Counted from the first letter of the stretch, positions 52,074 through 60,445 are shown. The stretch is 64,000 nt of DNA from Chitinophagaceae bacterium (GCA_016720565.1 JADKKJ010000012.1:604040-668039), one strand, 5' to 3'. The notes: generated from the sequence alone by a model not told the origin. Numbers and translations are program-made.

Positions 52074-53603
52074 TCAGGCGTTTTTAAAATAGGTTGACAA
52101 TTCCTGGTTGAAATACTGAAGCGCGTTCTTCACCGGTAAAGGTAACCCTCCTCCCAATGCGCAAAGCGATCCTATCTCCAGGGTCTCCAGCAGGTCGTTG
52201 AATAATACCGGGTCGATCTTATACCCTTCGTTCTGCGCTTTCTCCAGCATTTCATAACCACGGGTGGAACCTATTCTACAGGGAAAACATTTACCACAGC
52301 TTTCATGGGCGGTAAACTTAAATAAATGAGAAAGGTATTTTATCAATGGGAAATCTTCCGGTATACAAACCACGGAAGCATGTCCCAATAAAAATCCGTT
52401 TGCCGCGAAAGATTCAAAATCGATGGTCAGGTCATTGATCTTACTCACAGGCACCAATCCGCCCAGCGGACCACCAATATGCATGGCCTTGACCGGCACA
52501 CGGAACCCACCGGCCATTTCATTGACCAGGGTTGATAATGGCGTTCCCATTTCAACTTCATAAAGACCGGGCTTATTAAAATGACTATCTAATGAAACCA
52601 GTTTAGTTCCGGTAGATCTTCCCTTACCCAACTTGGCAAATGCAGCTCCTCCTTTTTCTATAATAAAAGGAATACAGGCCAGGGTCTCCACATTATTAAC
52701 CACGGTGGGTTTATTGAATAATCCTTTTTGTACAGGATAGGGAGGCCTTACTCTTACTTCCGGCCTTTGTCCTTCAATAGAAGAAAGCAAGGCTGTTTCT
52801 TCTCCGCAGATATAAGCGCCCTGCGCGGTAATGACCTTAAACTGATAATTAAAACCTGAACCCAAAATATTTTCACCGATCAGTTGTTGCTGTTTTAATT
52901 CTTCAATGGCGTTCTTACAGATCTCAATAGAGCGGGGATATTCTCCTCTTATATACACCACGCCCCAGGAGGCACCCGTAATAAATCCGGCTATCATCAT
53001 ACCCAGTAGTACCGAATGAATTCTCTCTTCTAATAAATACCGGTCGCTGAATGCCCCAGGGTCACCTTCATCTGCGTTGCAGACAATGAATTTAATATCT
53101 CCTTTGGCATGCAGGCATCCTTCCAGTTTGGTAGCTATGGGGAAGCCGGCACCGCCGCGGCCGCGAAGGCCGGAAACTTTTAATTCATTTAGTAATTCTT
53201 CTTTGGAGGTTTTTAATACTTTTTCCCAAAGTTTATAATACTCCTTAATGGTGGTAAACTCATTTGTCAATATCTGAACCTTACTAATCCCTAATCCCTC
53301 ATCTCTAATCCCCGCCTGGCCCCCAGTCCGCCGCGGCGGAGAGGATGAATTCTCTTCCATTTCAAGATATCCTTTCGCCTCATAACACTTACCAAAACAA
53401 CACATTTCTCCAATTTCTTCTGGCTTGTATTTCTTTAAAAGCTCTTCTCTCAATGCCGGTTGCGTTCCCGCTGTCAGGCAAGCACTGCCATTACATATAT
53501 AAACTTTCTTACCCTGATTTTCCGGTTGAAGGAAATCGTAGAAGCTGGCACTACCAAATACATTTGCCTTGCCGAATACAAATTGATCGGCCAGTTCTTC
53601 CAT
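52074..53603 (-). CDS. formate dehydrogenase diaphorase subunit (NuoE-NuoF fusion)
   Basis: This subunit passes electrons from the formate dehydrogenase clusters to FMN and NAD. From the ATG at 53603 it has 509 residues. The NuoE-like thioredoxin-fold domain (1-80) has [2Fe-2S] ligands C37, C42, C69, C73. Residues 82-107 are a linker encoded partly by a GATTAGR repeat. The NuoF domain follows with GLRGRGGAGFP, ADEGDPGAFSDRYLLE and the [4Fe-4S] motif ESCGKCFPC. Coding sequence clearly continues upstream of this ATG to about 53710, with NuoE-like residues IAAREEGYPSVEK, but no standard start codon is in that frame. The true start is therefore unresolved; a frameshift near 53705-53712 would connect it to an ATG there. 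Confidence 0.9.
   Translation of the reverse strand: MEELADQFVFGKANVFGSASFYDFLQPENQGKKVYICNGSACLTAGTQPALREELLKKYKPEEIGEMCCFGKCYEAKGYLEMEENSSSPPRRTGGQAGIRDEGLGISKVQILTNEFTTIKEYYKLWEKVLKTSKEELLNELKVSGLRGRGGAGFPIATKLEGCLHAKGDIKFIVCNADEGDPGAFSDRYLLEERIHSVLLGMMIAGFITGASWGVVYIRGEYPRSIEICKNAIEELKQQQLIGENILGSGFNYQFKVITAQGAYICGEETALLSSIEGQRPEVRVRPPYPVQKGLFNKPTVVNNVETLACIPFIIEKGGAAFAKLGKGRSTGTKLVSLDSHFNKPGLYEVEMGTPLSTLVNEMAGGFRVPVKAMHIGGPLGGLVPVSKINDLTIDFESFAANGFLLGHASVVCIPEDFPLIKYLSHLFKFTAHESCGKCFPCRIGSTRGYEMLEKAQNEGYKIDPVLFNDLLETLEIGSLCALGGGLPLPVKNALQYFNQELSTYFKNA
53281..53345. repeat. GATTAGR-type heptads plus a CCGCCGCGGCGG palindrome inside a coding frame (B6)
   Basis: CTAATCC, CTAATCC, CTCATCT and CTAATCC units (53281-53311) are followed by GTCCGCCGCGGCGGAG. 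The stretch is translated as the interdomain linker of the NuoE-NuoF fusion protein. Its length keeps the frame open. Confidence 0.82.
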
Positions 53604-53718
53604 CTTCTCTACAGATGGATAGCCCTCTTCCCTCGCAGCAATGCCTAGCTGTTCGAAGAGATTTTCTTCGAGGCCTTTTTTACCGGAGATATTACTTAGG
53701 TTAGATAGACATTTTTTT

Positions 53719-53752
53719 TAGCTTCTAGCTGCTAGCCTCTAGCTGCTAGCTT
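53719..53752. repeat. CTAG-type heptad arm (A4)
   Basis: CTTCTAG, CTGCTAG, CCTCTAG and CTGCTAG units lie directly upstream of the diaphorase gene. The sequence after it (TATACACCG near 53795) resembles the centre of the element at 57730-57860, but the second CTAG arm is missing. Confidence 0.85.
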
Positions 53753-53803
53753 AATCGTTTACGCTTCTTGTTTAAGTATTCAAATCTTGACTATACACCG
53801 GGC

Positions 53804-53838
53804 TAACTCAACCCCTCAACCCCTCAACAGCTCAACAC
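53804..53838. repeat. CTCAACC-type repeat arm (C3)
   Basis: CTCAACCC, CTCAACCC, CTCAACAG and CTCAACAC units with an 8-bp period. Only one arm is visible. On the minus strand it supplies the stop of the gene at 53835-54203. Confidence 0.82.
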
Positions 53839-54203
53839 TCCCTATTCGGATTCACATACATATCCCCCTGATCCTCCTTCGAATGATCCAAACAGGCAAA
53901 ATCTTTTTCGATCAATAATCCCAGGCAACGTCCGGAGGGAAGGGTGATCTCATGACTAAATCCCACGATCTCCGTACCCGTCCACTGCGCCGCAATATCA
54001 TCAGGCACCTGGATGGTAATGGTATTGTCGGAATAATCCGCATTCAGGCTTTTCATATCTGTACTATGCGTTAGCACATAATAAAATATGGTTCCATTGG
54101 GGAATTCCGTTCTTTCTTCCAGGAATCCCTCTTTTTCAAAATTGGCCATATCCGTTCGCGTGAGACGAAAGCGAATGGAGTTGCCTTTGATTCGAATTTT
54201 CAT
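53832..54203 (-). CDS. unknown protein in the formate dehydrogenase cluster (123 aa)
   Basis: The 123-residue soluble protein begins MKIRIKGNSIRFRLTRTD and is rich in beta-strand patterns. It has a cysteine pair late in the chain (CLGLL and ACLDHSK) and no signal peptide. I recognise no family by name. It is placed between the diaphorase gene and fdhD, so it may belong to formate dehydrogenase function or maturation; this is inferred from position only. The final Cys codon and the stop come from a CTCAACC repeat read on the minus strand. Confidence 0.7.
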   Translation of the reverse strand: MKIRIKGNSIRFRLTRTDMANFEKEGFLEERTEFPNGTIFYYVLTHSTDMKSLNADYSDNTITIQVPDDIAAQWTGTEIVGFSHEITLPSGRCLGLLIEKDFACLDHSKEDQGDMYVNPNREC

Positions 54204-54212
54204 TTGATATAC

Positions 54213-54374
54213 AAGATTAGGGATTAGAGATTAGGGATTAGGAATACAGTACATGTTGTAGATTTTCTGCCATATGTTATTGTTTCTCTTTAATTATTCC
54301 AATTACGACCTGTGAAGGATCCCCTAATCTCTAATCCCTCATCTCTAATCCCTAATCCCTCATCCCTAATCTCT
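54213..54374. repeat. GATTAGR-type inverted arms with a long centre, overlapping the end of fdhD (B7)
   Basis: The left arm (54213-54243) has GATTAGG and GATTAGA units; the right arm (54321-54374) is the inverse (CTAATCC, CTCATCC, CTAATCT). The AT-rich centre is about 77 bp. The right arm overlaps the last codons and the stop of fdhD. Confidence 0.88.
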
Positions 54375-55197
54375 CCCTCCCCGCATACACATTAAACTTC
54401 CCGTTTCTCAAAAATCCCACCAGCGTAATTCCATTCTCTTCCGCCAATTCTACTGCCAGACTACTCGGAGCACCCACGGCACAAACAACTCGTATTCCCG
54501 CCATCGCTGCTTTCTGGATCAGCTCAAAACTGGCTCTTCCGCTTAAAAGTAAAATATGGTTTTCCAGCGGCAGCGTTTTGTTTAAGAGACAAGCGCCGAT
54601 CAGTTTGTCAAGCGCATTATGCCTTCCCACATCTTCCCGCACTATGATCAAATGTCCCGACTTATCAAATAATGCCGAAGCATGCAATCCGCCGGTATGT
54701 TCAAATATCTCCTGTTGCTTTCTTAAGGTATCCGGTAATTGCACCAGCACGTTGGCATCTACCTGGAAATTATCTTTCGATATGGATCGCCTTATCTGGT
54801 TCTTCACCGCATAAATGGAAGTCTTGCCACAAACCCCGCAACTGCTGGACGTATAAAAATGTCTTTCCAGTTTGGCTGCATCGAAAACTATCTCCGGCAC
54901 CAGTTCCACCACTACTTTATTATCACCCGACTTATTCTCCTCATACTGTACTCCCGCAATATCCGCCGACTGCTGAATGATGCCTTCCGTATATAAAAAA
55001 CCGACTGCCAGTTCTTTCTCATTTCCTGGCGTACACATGGTCACCGAAATGGGCCTTTCTTTTCTATTCTCTCCCGCTCCTGAAATGATATGGATGGCCA
55101 AAGGTTCTTCTACCGCCAGCCAATCATCTTTTTCCTTCACCTGTCCGTCTATGTCAACATGGGTGATCTTTACGTTATTCACTGAACGCGACTTCAT
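54352..55197 (-). CDS. fdhD: formate dehydrogenase accessory sulfurtransferase FdhD
   Basis: FdhD transfers sulfur from a cysteine desulfurase to the molybdenum cofactor of formate dehydrogenase and is needed for its activity. The 281-residue protein has the catalytic pair C120-x2-C123 in SSSCGVCGK. Other family motifs are VGFLYTEGII, REDVGRHNALDKLIG and LLSGRASFELIQKA. The normal C-terminus ends near FLRNGKFNVYAG; here the tail RLGMRD and the TAG stop are encoded by GATTAGR repeat units. It lies between the formate dehydrogenase genes and formate-THF ligase. Confidence 0.95.
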   Translation of the reverse strand: MKSRSVNNVKITHVDIDGQVKEKDDWLAVEEPLAIHIISGAGENRKERPISVTMCTPGNEKELAVGFLYTEGIIQQSADIAGVQYEENKSGDNKVVVELVPEIVFDAAKLERHFYTSSSCGVCGKTSIYAVKNQIRRSISKDNFQVDANVLVQLPDTLRKQQEIFEHTGGLHASALFDKSGHLIIVREDVGRHNALDKLIGACLLNKTLPLENHILLLSGRASFELIQKAAMAGIRVVCAVGAPSSLAVELAEENGITLVGFLRNGKFNVYAGRERLGMRD

Positions 55198-55217
55198 GTA
55201 CTAAATTTAACGAAATT

Positions 55218-55338
55218 AGTTGAGCTGCTTGATCGCAAAGCAAGTTGAGCTGTTGAGCTGTTGATGAGTTGAGTAAAAAGTCATTTGACCAGGGTATTCA
55301 CTCAACAGCTCAACCTCTCTCAGCTCAACCTTCTCTCA
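55218..55338. repeat. GTTGAG/CTCAAC-type inverted repeat between fdhD and fhs (C4)
   Basis: The left arm holds GTTGAGCT units, some with an insert (GCTTGATCGCAAAGCAA). The centre is GAGTAAAAAGTCATTTGACC. The right arm reads CTCAACAG, CTCAACCT, CTCAACC. The fhs stop lies at its far edge. Confidence 0.85.
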
Positions 55339-57027
55339 AGACAATCCCGACACCACCCCATTATCATCAATATCCATTCCCTCCGACACCGGTATCGTCG
55401 GCAATCCAGGCATACGCATCATATCTCCTAAAATAGGCACCACAAAACCTGCTCCCACCGCAAATTCAAATTCACGTACGGTGATCATAAAGCCTGTTGG
55501 CCTTCCTATTTTGGTTTCATCATCCGATAATGATTTCTGCGTTTTGGCCATACATACGGGTAATCCGGCCAGATCCAGGGCCTTGATCTTCTTCAATCCT
55601 TCTCTTGCTTTCAAAGAAAACTCCACGCCATCGGCCCCATAGATCTCGGTAGCGATCTTCAGAATTTTATCTTCAATACTCAGGTTCCAATCGTACAAAC
55701 GATGGAAATCATTTACCCCACTATCAATATTTTCAACGACGGCAGTAGCCAGTTCCATGGCCCCTTCTCCTCCCCTGGCCCATGAATCGGTAAAGACGGC
55801 CTTCACTCCCAGCTTTTCACATTCCTGCATTACATAATTGATCTCCTCATCTGAATCCGTCACAAAACTATTCACCGCCACCACGGGGTTCATGCCAAAT
55901 TTTTTCATGTTCTCTATATGCTTGGCCAGGTTGGCAAAACCTTTTTGCACTTTGGCCAGGTCGGGTGTACTATACTCGGCTTTCTTCGCGCCTCCATGAT
56001 AACGAAGCGCGCGCAGTGTGGCAACTAATACGATCGCCGCAGGGGCAAGACCCGCATAGCCGCATTTAATATCCATGAATTTCTCCGCGCCGAGGTCAGC
56101 ACCGAAGCCAGCTTCTGTTACTACATAATCACTCAGCGATAAACTCATCTTAGTGGCCAGGATAGTATTTGTTCCCTGGGCAATATTGGCAAAGGGTCCG
56201 CCATGTATAATGGCCGGAGTTCCTTCCAGTGTTTGCACCAGGTTGGGTTTGATGGCTTCTTTCAACAGTATGGCCATGGCGCCCTGCGCATTTAATTGCC
56301 TGGCATAAACGGGCTGGTCATCTCTTGTAAAGCCTACTAAAATATTACCCAGTCTTCTTTTCAGGTCGGCAATATTCTTCGACATACAAAGTATGGCCAT
56401 CACTTCCGAAGCGGCGGTGATATTAAATCCATCAGCCCGTGGCACACCATTATTCACCCCTCCCAAGCCTACCATGATATTCCGAAGGGCACGGTCATTC
56501 ATATCCATCACGCGTTTCCATACAATGGTGCGAGGATCAATATTCAGGTTACGGGTCTTTGACTGAATATTATTATCGATCAATGCAGCTAATAAATTAT
56601 TTGCTTTCTCCACCGCATTAAAATCTCCGGTGAAATGCAGGTTGATATCTTCCATGGGGATCACCTGCGCATATCCTCCACCGGCAGCGCCGCCTTTAAT
56701 GCCGAAAAGGGGACCTAATGATGGCTCACGTAAAACGGTCATGGCTTTCTTGCCGATCTTATTTAATCCGTCGGCAAATCCTACGGCCATAGTGGTCTTT
56801 CCTTCACCGGCGGGTGTAGGACTAATAGCCGTGACCAGTATCAATTTGCTATGAAGGATCTTTTCTTCGTTGATCAGCTTCAGCGGAAGTTTGGCCTTGT
56901 ATTTACCATAATACTCCAGGTCTTCTTCGCCTATGCCCAGTTTAGCGGCAATTTTTTTGATATGCGTTAAGGGTGCGGCCTGTGCGATCTCGAGGTCGGA
57001 TGGGACTTTCTTAGTGACTGTTTCCAT
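55336..57027 (-). CDS. fhs: formate-tetrahydrofolate ligase
   Basis: The enzyme joins formate and tetrahydrofolate with ATP to make 10-formyl-THF. The 563-residue protein has the nucleotide loop SPTPAGEGKTT (about residues 69-79), LREPSLGPLFGIKGGAAGGG and INLHFTGDFNA. The length matches the family. With formate dehydrogenase, FdhD and MobA next to it, this links formate to the folate pool. It begins 3 bp after mobA ends, so these two are one operon. Its stop is next to a GTTGAG repeat. Confidence 0.97.
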   Translation of the reverse strand: METVTKKVPSDLEIAQAAPLTHIKKIAAKLGIGEEDLEYYGKYKAKLPLKLINEEKILHSKLILVTAISPTPAGEGKTTMAVGFADGLNKIGKKAMTVLREPSLGPLFGIKGGAAGGGYAQVIPMEDINLHFTGDFNAVEKANNLLAALIDNNIQSKTRNLNIDPRTIVWKRVMDMNDRALRNIMVGLGGVNNGVPRADGFNITAASEVMAILCMSKNIADLKRRLGNILVGFTRDDQPVYARQLNAQGAMAILLKEAIKPNLVQTLEGTPAIIHGGPFANIAQGTNTILATKMSLSLSDYVVTEAGFGADLGAEKFMDIKCGYAGLAPAAIVLVATLRALRYHGGAKKAEYSTPDLAKVQKGFANLAKHIENMKKFGMNPVVAVNSFVTDSDEEINYVMQECEKLGVKAVFTDSWARGGEGAMELATAVVENIDSGVNDFHRLYDWNLSIEDKILKIATEIYGADGVEFSLKAREGLKKIKALDLAGLPVCMAKTQKSLSDDETKIGRPTGFMITVREFEFAVGAGFVVPILGDMMRMPGLPTIPVSEGMDIDDNGVVSGLS

Positions 57028-57030
57028 GGT

Positions 57031-57612
57031 TTATTGTTGCTGTTTATTCAATTCATCGGGTGTATTCAGATTGGAGAATTCATTGCCATTGAACCAGGTC
57101 TCCGAATCAAAACTTATCTCGCGGCACTGCAATCCTTTCAACGCATCCGTGATCTTCAGTTCATCCTTATCCAGTTTCATTTTAAAATGAGGAATGCAGC
57201 TGGCATCATAAATGGAGCAAAGAGGTTCTGCCCTTCCCAGATGCTGGGTAAGCAGTACATCCTCATCACCTGTTTCATTGATCAATGCAGATAAGAGGTT
57301 ATTTGTAAGAAAAGGCATATCGCAGGCCAGGACCAGGTTTTTATCTGCTTTAGAATGAACAAGACCGGCATAAATACCTCCCAGTGGACCTTTATCCTGG
57401 ATCAGGTCGGGATAGCAGGGATAACCAAATTGTTCGTAGGCGCCATGCTGGGTGATGATGAGGATATCGTTGATCTCCAGGCTCCGGAGCACATCTATGA
57501 CATGATGGACCAGCGGTTTATCCTGAAATAACATCAGTCCTTTATCAGTACCCATACGGGAACTATGTCCTCCTGCGAGGATAATGGCGGCAAGGTTATT
57601 TTTATATGGCAT
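57031..57612 (-). CDS. mobA: molybdenum cofactor guanylyltransferase MobA
   Basis: MobA attaches GMP to molybdopterin to make the bis-MGD cofactor used by formate dehydrogenase. The 193-residue protein has the GTP-binding motif ILAGGHSSRMGTDKG and LACDMPFL. It is slightly short for the family but complete. It overlaps no other gene and stands 3 bp upstream of fhs. A 16-bp inverted repeat about 66 bp upstream is a candidate regulator site. Confidence 0.92.
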   Translation of the reverse strand: MPYKNNLAAIILAGGHSSRMGTDKGLMLFQDKPLVHHVIDVLRSLEINDILIITQHGAYEQFGYPCYPDLIQDKGPLGGIYAGLVHSKADKNLVLACDMPFLTNNLLSALINETGDEDVLLTQHLGRAEPLCSIYDASCIPHFKMKLDKDELKITDALKGLQCREISFDSETWFNGNEFSNLNTPDELNKQQQ

Positions 57613-57677
57613 GCTGTTTCAGGCGACTTTATAAATCTACCTAATTGTCTGTAAACCTATGCTTCCCCGCAAAAAAA

Positions 57678-57693
57678 GCTAATGACTGTTAGC
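57678..57693. promoter_or_regulatory. 16-bp palindrome upstream of mobA-fhs
   Basis: GCTAATGACTGTTAGC has 5-bp outer arms and matches the perfect palindrome at 5997-6012 in 12 of 16 positions. It lies about 66 bp before the mobA start. It is a possible second site for the same dimeric regulator. Confidence 0.3.
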
Positions 57694-57729
57694 AGGGGGG
57701 GGAATGAGCATAATCAATATACAAGCCAC

Positions 57730-57860
57730 TAACTAGCTGCTAGCTACTAGCCTCTAGCCCCTAGCTTATTCGGTTTATTTCAGGAAGTGCTCATTAATAA
57801 TAGATGACTTGTTATCATACACCGCACAAGCCAGAAGCTAGCAGCTAGTGGCTAGAAGCT
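57730..57860. repeat. CTAG-type heptad element with two arms (A5/A6), in a gene-free stretch
   Basis: The stretch from 57613 to 57867 has no convincing gene. It holds a CTAG-unit left arm (57730-57768), a centre with AAGTGCTCATT and ATACACCG, and an inverted right arm (57832-57860). The AAGTGCTCATT centre is shared with the element between nuoH and nuoI. Confidence 0.88.
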
Positions 57861-57867
57861 CATTCCT

Positions 57868-58024
57868 TCAAATAACAATGACTTTCTGCCCAAAAACCCC
57901 CTTTTTCCTCGAAATACTCACCAAAAACACCCCTTTTTGACAAAAAAACACCGAAAGCTCGCGGCTGTTGATAGCTGGCTTTTCCATGATGAGGCGGCCA
58001 TTAAGATCATTAAAGAAACTTCGG
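57868..58024 (-). pseudogene. orphan T9SS type A sorting-domain fragment
   Basis: On the minus strand a frame different from the amidase reads FFNDLNGRLIMEKPAIN, then KGVFLVSIS and KKGVFGQKVIVI to a TGA. The pattern (xDLNGRLI, about 20 residues, GVFLVSI, then a basic/hydrophobic end) is that of a T9SS type A C-terminal signal, as in the two cargo proteins at 15-30 kb. No matching secreted domain precedes it; its first codons overlap the 3' end of the amidase gene. It is probably the remnant of a lost exported protein. Chance similarity cannot be fully excluded. Confidence 0.5.
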
Positions 58025-59623
58025 TGCCACTCTTTTTTTGGTGGCCTGCTCATAGGCATACCCCATCCCGATCAGTTTCCCCTCCTCATATGCCCCCGCA
58101 ATGAAGGACAATCCCGCCGGCAATTCATGCACGGTACCCATTGGCACGGTGATATGCGGATAACCGGCCATGGCAGCAGGCGGACAAAAATAAAATCCAG
58201 TATCATAATCCCCGTTGATCAGGTCTATCTGGCAGGCAAGACCGATACTGGTACCACAGATCGCATCCAGTTTTTGCGATGCCATCATATCATCGATGAT
58301 CTTGCGGCAGCTGGTGGTCTTTGCAAGGGCGTCAATATATTCTTTGCTGTTAAGATCGCCCTTGGCCTCGCAGTTCTCCAGCTGTTCCTGTTTGAAATAA
58401 GGCATGGCGGTGGCTTCATTCGCTTTATTGAAGGCGATCACATCGGCCAGTGACTTCACTTTGGCATTCGCCTTCGCCAGGTAATTATTCACGCCATCTT
58501 TGAATTCATATTGCAGTACGGTGGTCTCGCTGCCACCCGCTTCGGTGATCGCTTTCAGCAATTCCACTTCCACGACCGTGGCGCCCTGTGCTTTCAGTAC
58601 TTCGATGGCGGCGTTGTATAATCCTACCATTCCTTCATGGCCTTTCAGGAATGCTTTTTCGATACCGATACGTTTTCCCTTCAGTGCATTGGCATCAAGG
58701 AATTTGGTATACTCTTTTTCAGCCTTGCCTTCGCTCTGCCTGGTCACGACATCTTCTTCATCTACCCCGGTCAATGCGCCTAATAATATGGCTGCATCGC
58801 GAACGGTCCTGGTCATTGGACCGGCCGTATCCTGTGTCCTTGATATGGGGATGATACCCGAGCGGCTCCAGAGGCCAACGGTAGGTTTGATGCCCACCAC
58901 GCCACAGAAAGATGCAGGCGCTATTACGGAACCATCGGTTTCGGTACCGATAGCAATGGCGCAGAAGTTGGCTGCTACAGCAGCGCCTGATCCCGAACTG
59001 GAACCACAGGGATTGCGGCTCAGCATCACGGGATTTTTTGTTTGTCCGCCCCGGCTGCTCCATCCGCTGGTAGAGCGGGTAGAGCGAAAGTTGGCCCATT
59101 CGCTGAGGTTGGTCTTGCCCAGGAGAATGGCCCCTGCTTCACGCAGTTTGCCAATGATGAATGCATCTTTGGAAGCCTTATTACCGATCAGGGCGGTGGC
59201 GCCGGCCGTGGTCATCATTTGGTCGCCGGTATTGATATTATCTTTTATCAGGACAGGGATGCCATGAAGGGGTCCTCGGGTCTTGCCATTTTTTCTTTCC
59301 GCGTCCATGGCATCGGCGATGGCCAGGGCTTCGGAGTTCAGTTCGATGACGGAGTTGATCATCGGGCCATTTTTATCCAGGGCAGCGATGCGGTCAAGGT
59401 AGAGTTGAGTGATGCTTCTTGAGGTGTGTTTGCCATCCTTCATCAGTTGCTGCAGCTGGTCAACGGTCATTTCATTCAGTTCGAATTTATCATCGAAGGG
59501 GACCACTGATGCAGCACTATCAGGGGTCTTTGCATTATTATTGCCGGTATTGCAGGCGGTGATGGTTGTACCAATGGCGACGGAGGCTATAGAGCCTGTT
59601 TTGATAAAGGAGCGGCGGTCCAT
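58010..59623 (-). CDS. exported amidase (amidase signature family), Tat/lipoprotein signal
   Basis: This 537-residue amide hydrolase has the Ser-cisSer-Lys triad. The Lys is in VLIKDNI, the cis-Ser in CGSSSGSGAAVAA and the nucleophile in TETDGSVIAPAS. The N-terminus carries a twin-arginine signal (DRRSFIKTG) and a possible lipobox (TITAC), so it is probably exported folded and anchored as a lipoprotein. The substrate is unknown; family members act on small amides or peptides. It ends at KKRVAPKFL. The T9SS-like fragment just beyond it is in another frame. Confidence 0.92.
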   Translation of the reverse strand: MDRRSFIKTGSIASVAIGTTITACNTGNNNAKTPDSAASVVPFDDKFELNEMTVDQLQQLMKDGKHTSRSITQLYLDRIAALDKNGPMINSVIELNSEALAIADAMDAERKNGKTRGPLHGIPVLIKDNINTGDQMMTTAGATALIGNKASKDAFIIGKLREAGAILLGKTNLSEWANFRSTRSTSGWSSRGGQTKNPVMLSRNPCGSSSGSGAAVAANFCAIAIGTETDGSVIAPASFCGVVGIKPTVGLWSRSGIIPISRTQDTAGPMTRTVRDAAILLGALTGVDEEDVVTRQSEGKAEKEYTKFLDANALKGKRIGIEKAFLKGHEGMVGLYNAAIEVLKAQGATVVEVELLKAITEAGGSETTVLQYEFKDGVNNYLAKANAKVKSLADVIAFNKANEATAMPYFKQEQLENCEAKGDLNSKEYIDALAKTTSCRKIIDDMMASQKLDAICGTSIGLACQIDLINGDYDTGFYFCPPAAMAGYPHITVPMGTVHELPAGLSFIAGAYEEGKLIGMGYAYEQATKKRVAPKFL

Positions 59624-59685
59624 GGGGGTATTTTATTTTAAAGATAGGGACAGGAATGGCAGGAATTACGGCCACCCTTCGACAA

Positions 59686-59912
59686 GCTCAGGGACCACCC
59701 TCAGTTTATCTGCCGACAGGCAGGCCCCGAAAGGGGAGGGTTCAAGGTTCAACGTTCAAGGTTCAACGTTCAAGGTTCAAGGTTCAACGTTCAGGGTTCA
59801 AGATTCAATGTTTCGCGAAACTCCTAACCTTGAACCCGGAACCCGAAACCCGGAACTTTGAACCCTGAACCTTGAACCTTGAACCTTGAACCTTGAACGT
59901 TGAACCTTGAAC
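59686..59912. repeat. TCGAAGG element and GGTTCAAS heptad palindrome, in a 296-bp gene-free stretch
   Basis: Between the amidase and the next gene (59624-59919) no gene is visible. A core complementary to CCTGAGCTTGTCGAAGG lies at 59687-59704, and CTGCCGACAGGCAG follows near 59711. Then come many GGTTCAAC/GGTTCAAG units (59739-59809), a centre with TTTCGCGAAA, and the inverse arm of TTGAACC units to 59912. Confidence 0.9.
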
Positions 59913-59919
59913 TTGTATT

Positions 59920-60327
59920 TTAATCGTTATCCTTAAACTGAAAATGCTGATGATAGGCCGCCGCACCAATATGCAACACAAAAGCCGTGATCGCCAGGTC
60001 TTTTAAGATATTGATCAGGGCCAGTTGGCGCATTTCAGGGTCGCCGGCACCTTGGTAGTTAGGAACGTGGATGGTGAGGATGAAGAACAGCAGCAGGGCC
60101 GCCAGGGCATAGCTGGTGATCTTTACGAACTGGTTAAGGGCAAAGGAGAGTCCGCAGAGGATGAAGGCGGTACCCACTACATAGGCCCATTTAATACCCA
60201 GGGGAAGGAAATCGGGCACATAGACCAGCAGGTCGCGGGGATAGAGCCAATGGAAAAGTCCGAAAATGATCAGTACTGCAGACAGTAAATAGATCGCCAG
60301 GTGGGAGATGATATGGTAGTGCTTCAT
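59920..60327 (-). CDS. small integral membrane protein, DoxX-like
   Basis: The 135-residue protein has four predicted membrane helices (for example IYLLSAVLIIFGLFHWLY and ALAALLLFFILTIHV). The arrangement, with WAYVVGTAFILCGLSFALN in the second helix, resembles the DoxX/DoxD-like group. Those proteins are small membrane components with varied redox or unknown roles. The family call is tentative and rests on topology and length. It stands alone on the minus strand after the heptad repeat, its TAA lying 8 bp past the array. Confidence 0.68.
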   Translation of the reverse strand: MKHYHIISHLAIYLLSAVLIIFGLFHWLYPRDLLVYVPDFLPLGIKWAYVVGTAFILCGLSFALNQFVKITSYALAALLLFFILTIHVPNYQGAGDPEMRQLALINILKDLAITAFVLHIGAAAYHQHFQFKDND

Positions 60328-60436
60328 AAACAGGTTTTATTTTGGGTTAATCAATACGGGCTTGTTCAATTAATCCGCACCAGTCATTTTCACCCTTCCG
60401 AGCTGGTCAAAGCCAGGCCGCACGAATCTGTTTATC

Positions 60437-60441
60437 GGAGG
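60437..60441 (+). promoter_or_regulatory. Shine-Dalgarno GGAGG of the methyltransferase gene
   Basis: GGAGG stands 4 bp before the ATG at 60446. Such a strong site is rare in this window, and it marks the start of the restriction-modification operon although the frame breaks directly after the ATG. Confidence 0.5.
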
Positions 60442-60445
60442 AAAT

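Noticed and set aside
57613..57867. A gene or small RNA in the stretch upstream of mobA
   Set aside because: Only the CTAG element and a short palindrome are visible; no coding pattern or known RNA structure could be supported.
58500..59267. Long open frame opposite the amidase gene (255 codons)
   Set aside because: The composition is typical of an antisense shadow, and the opposite strand has an intact catalytic enzyme.
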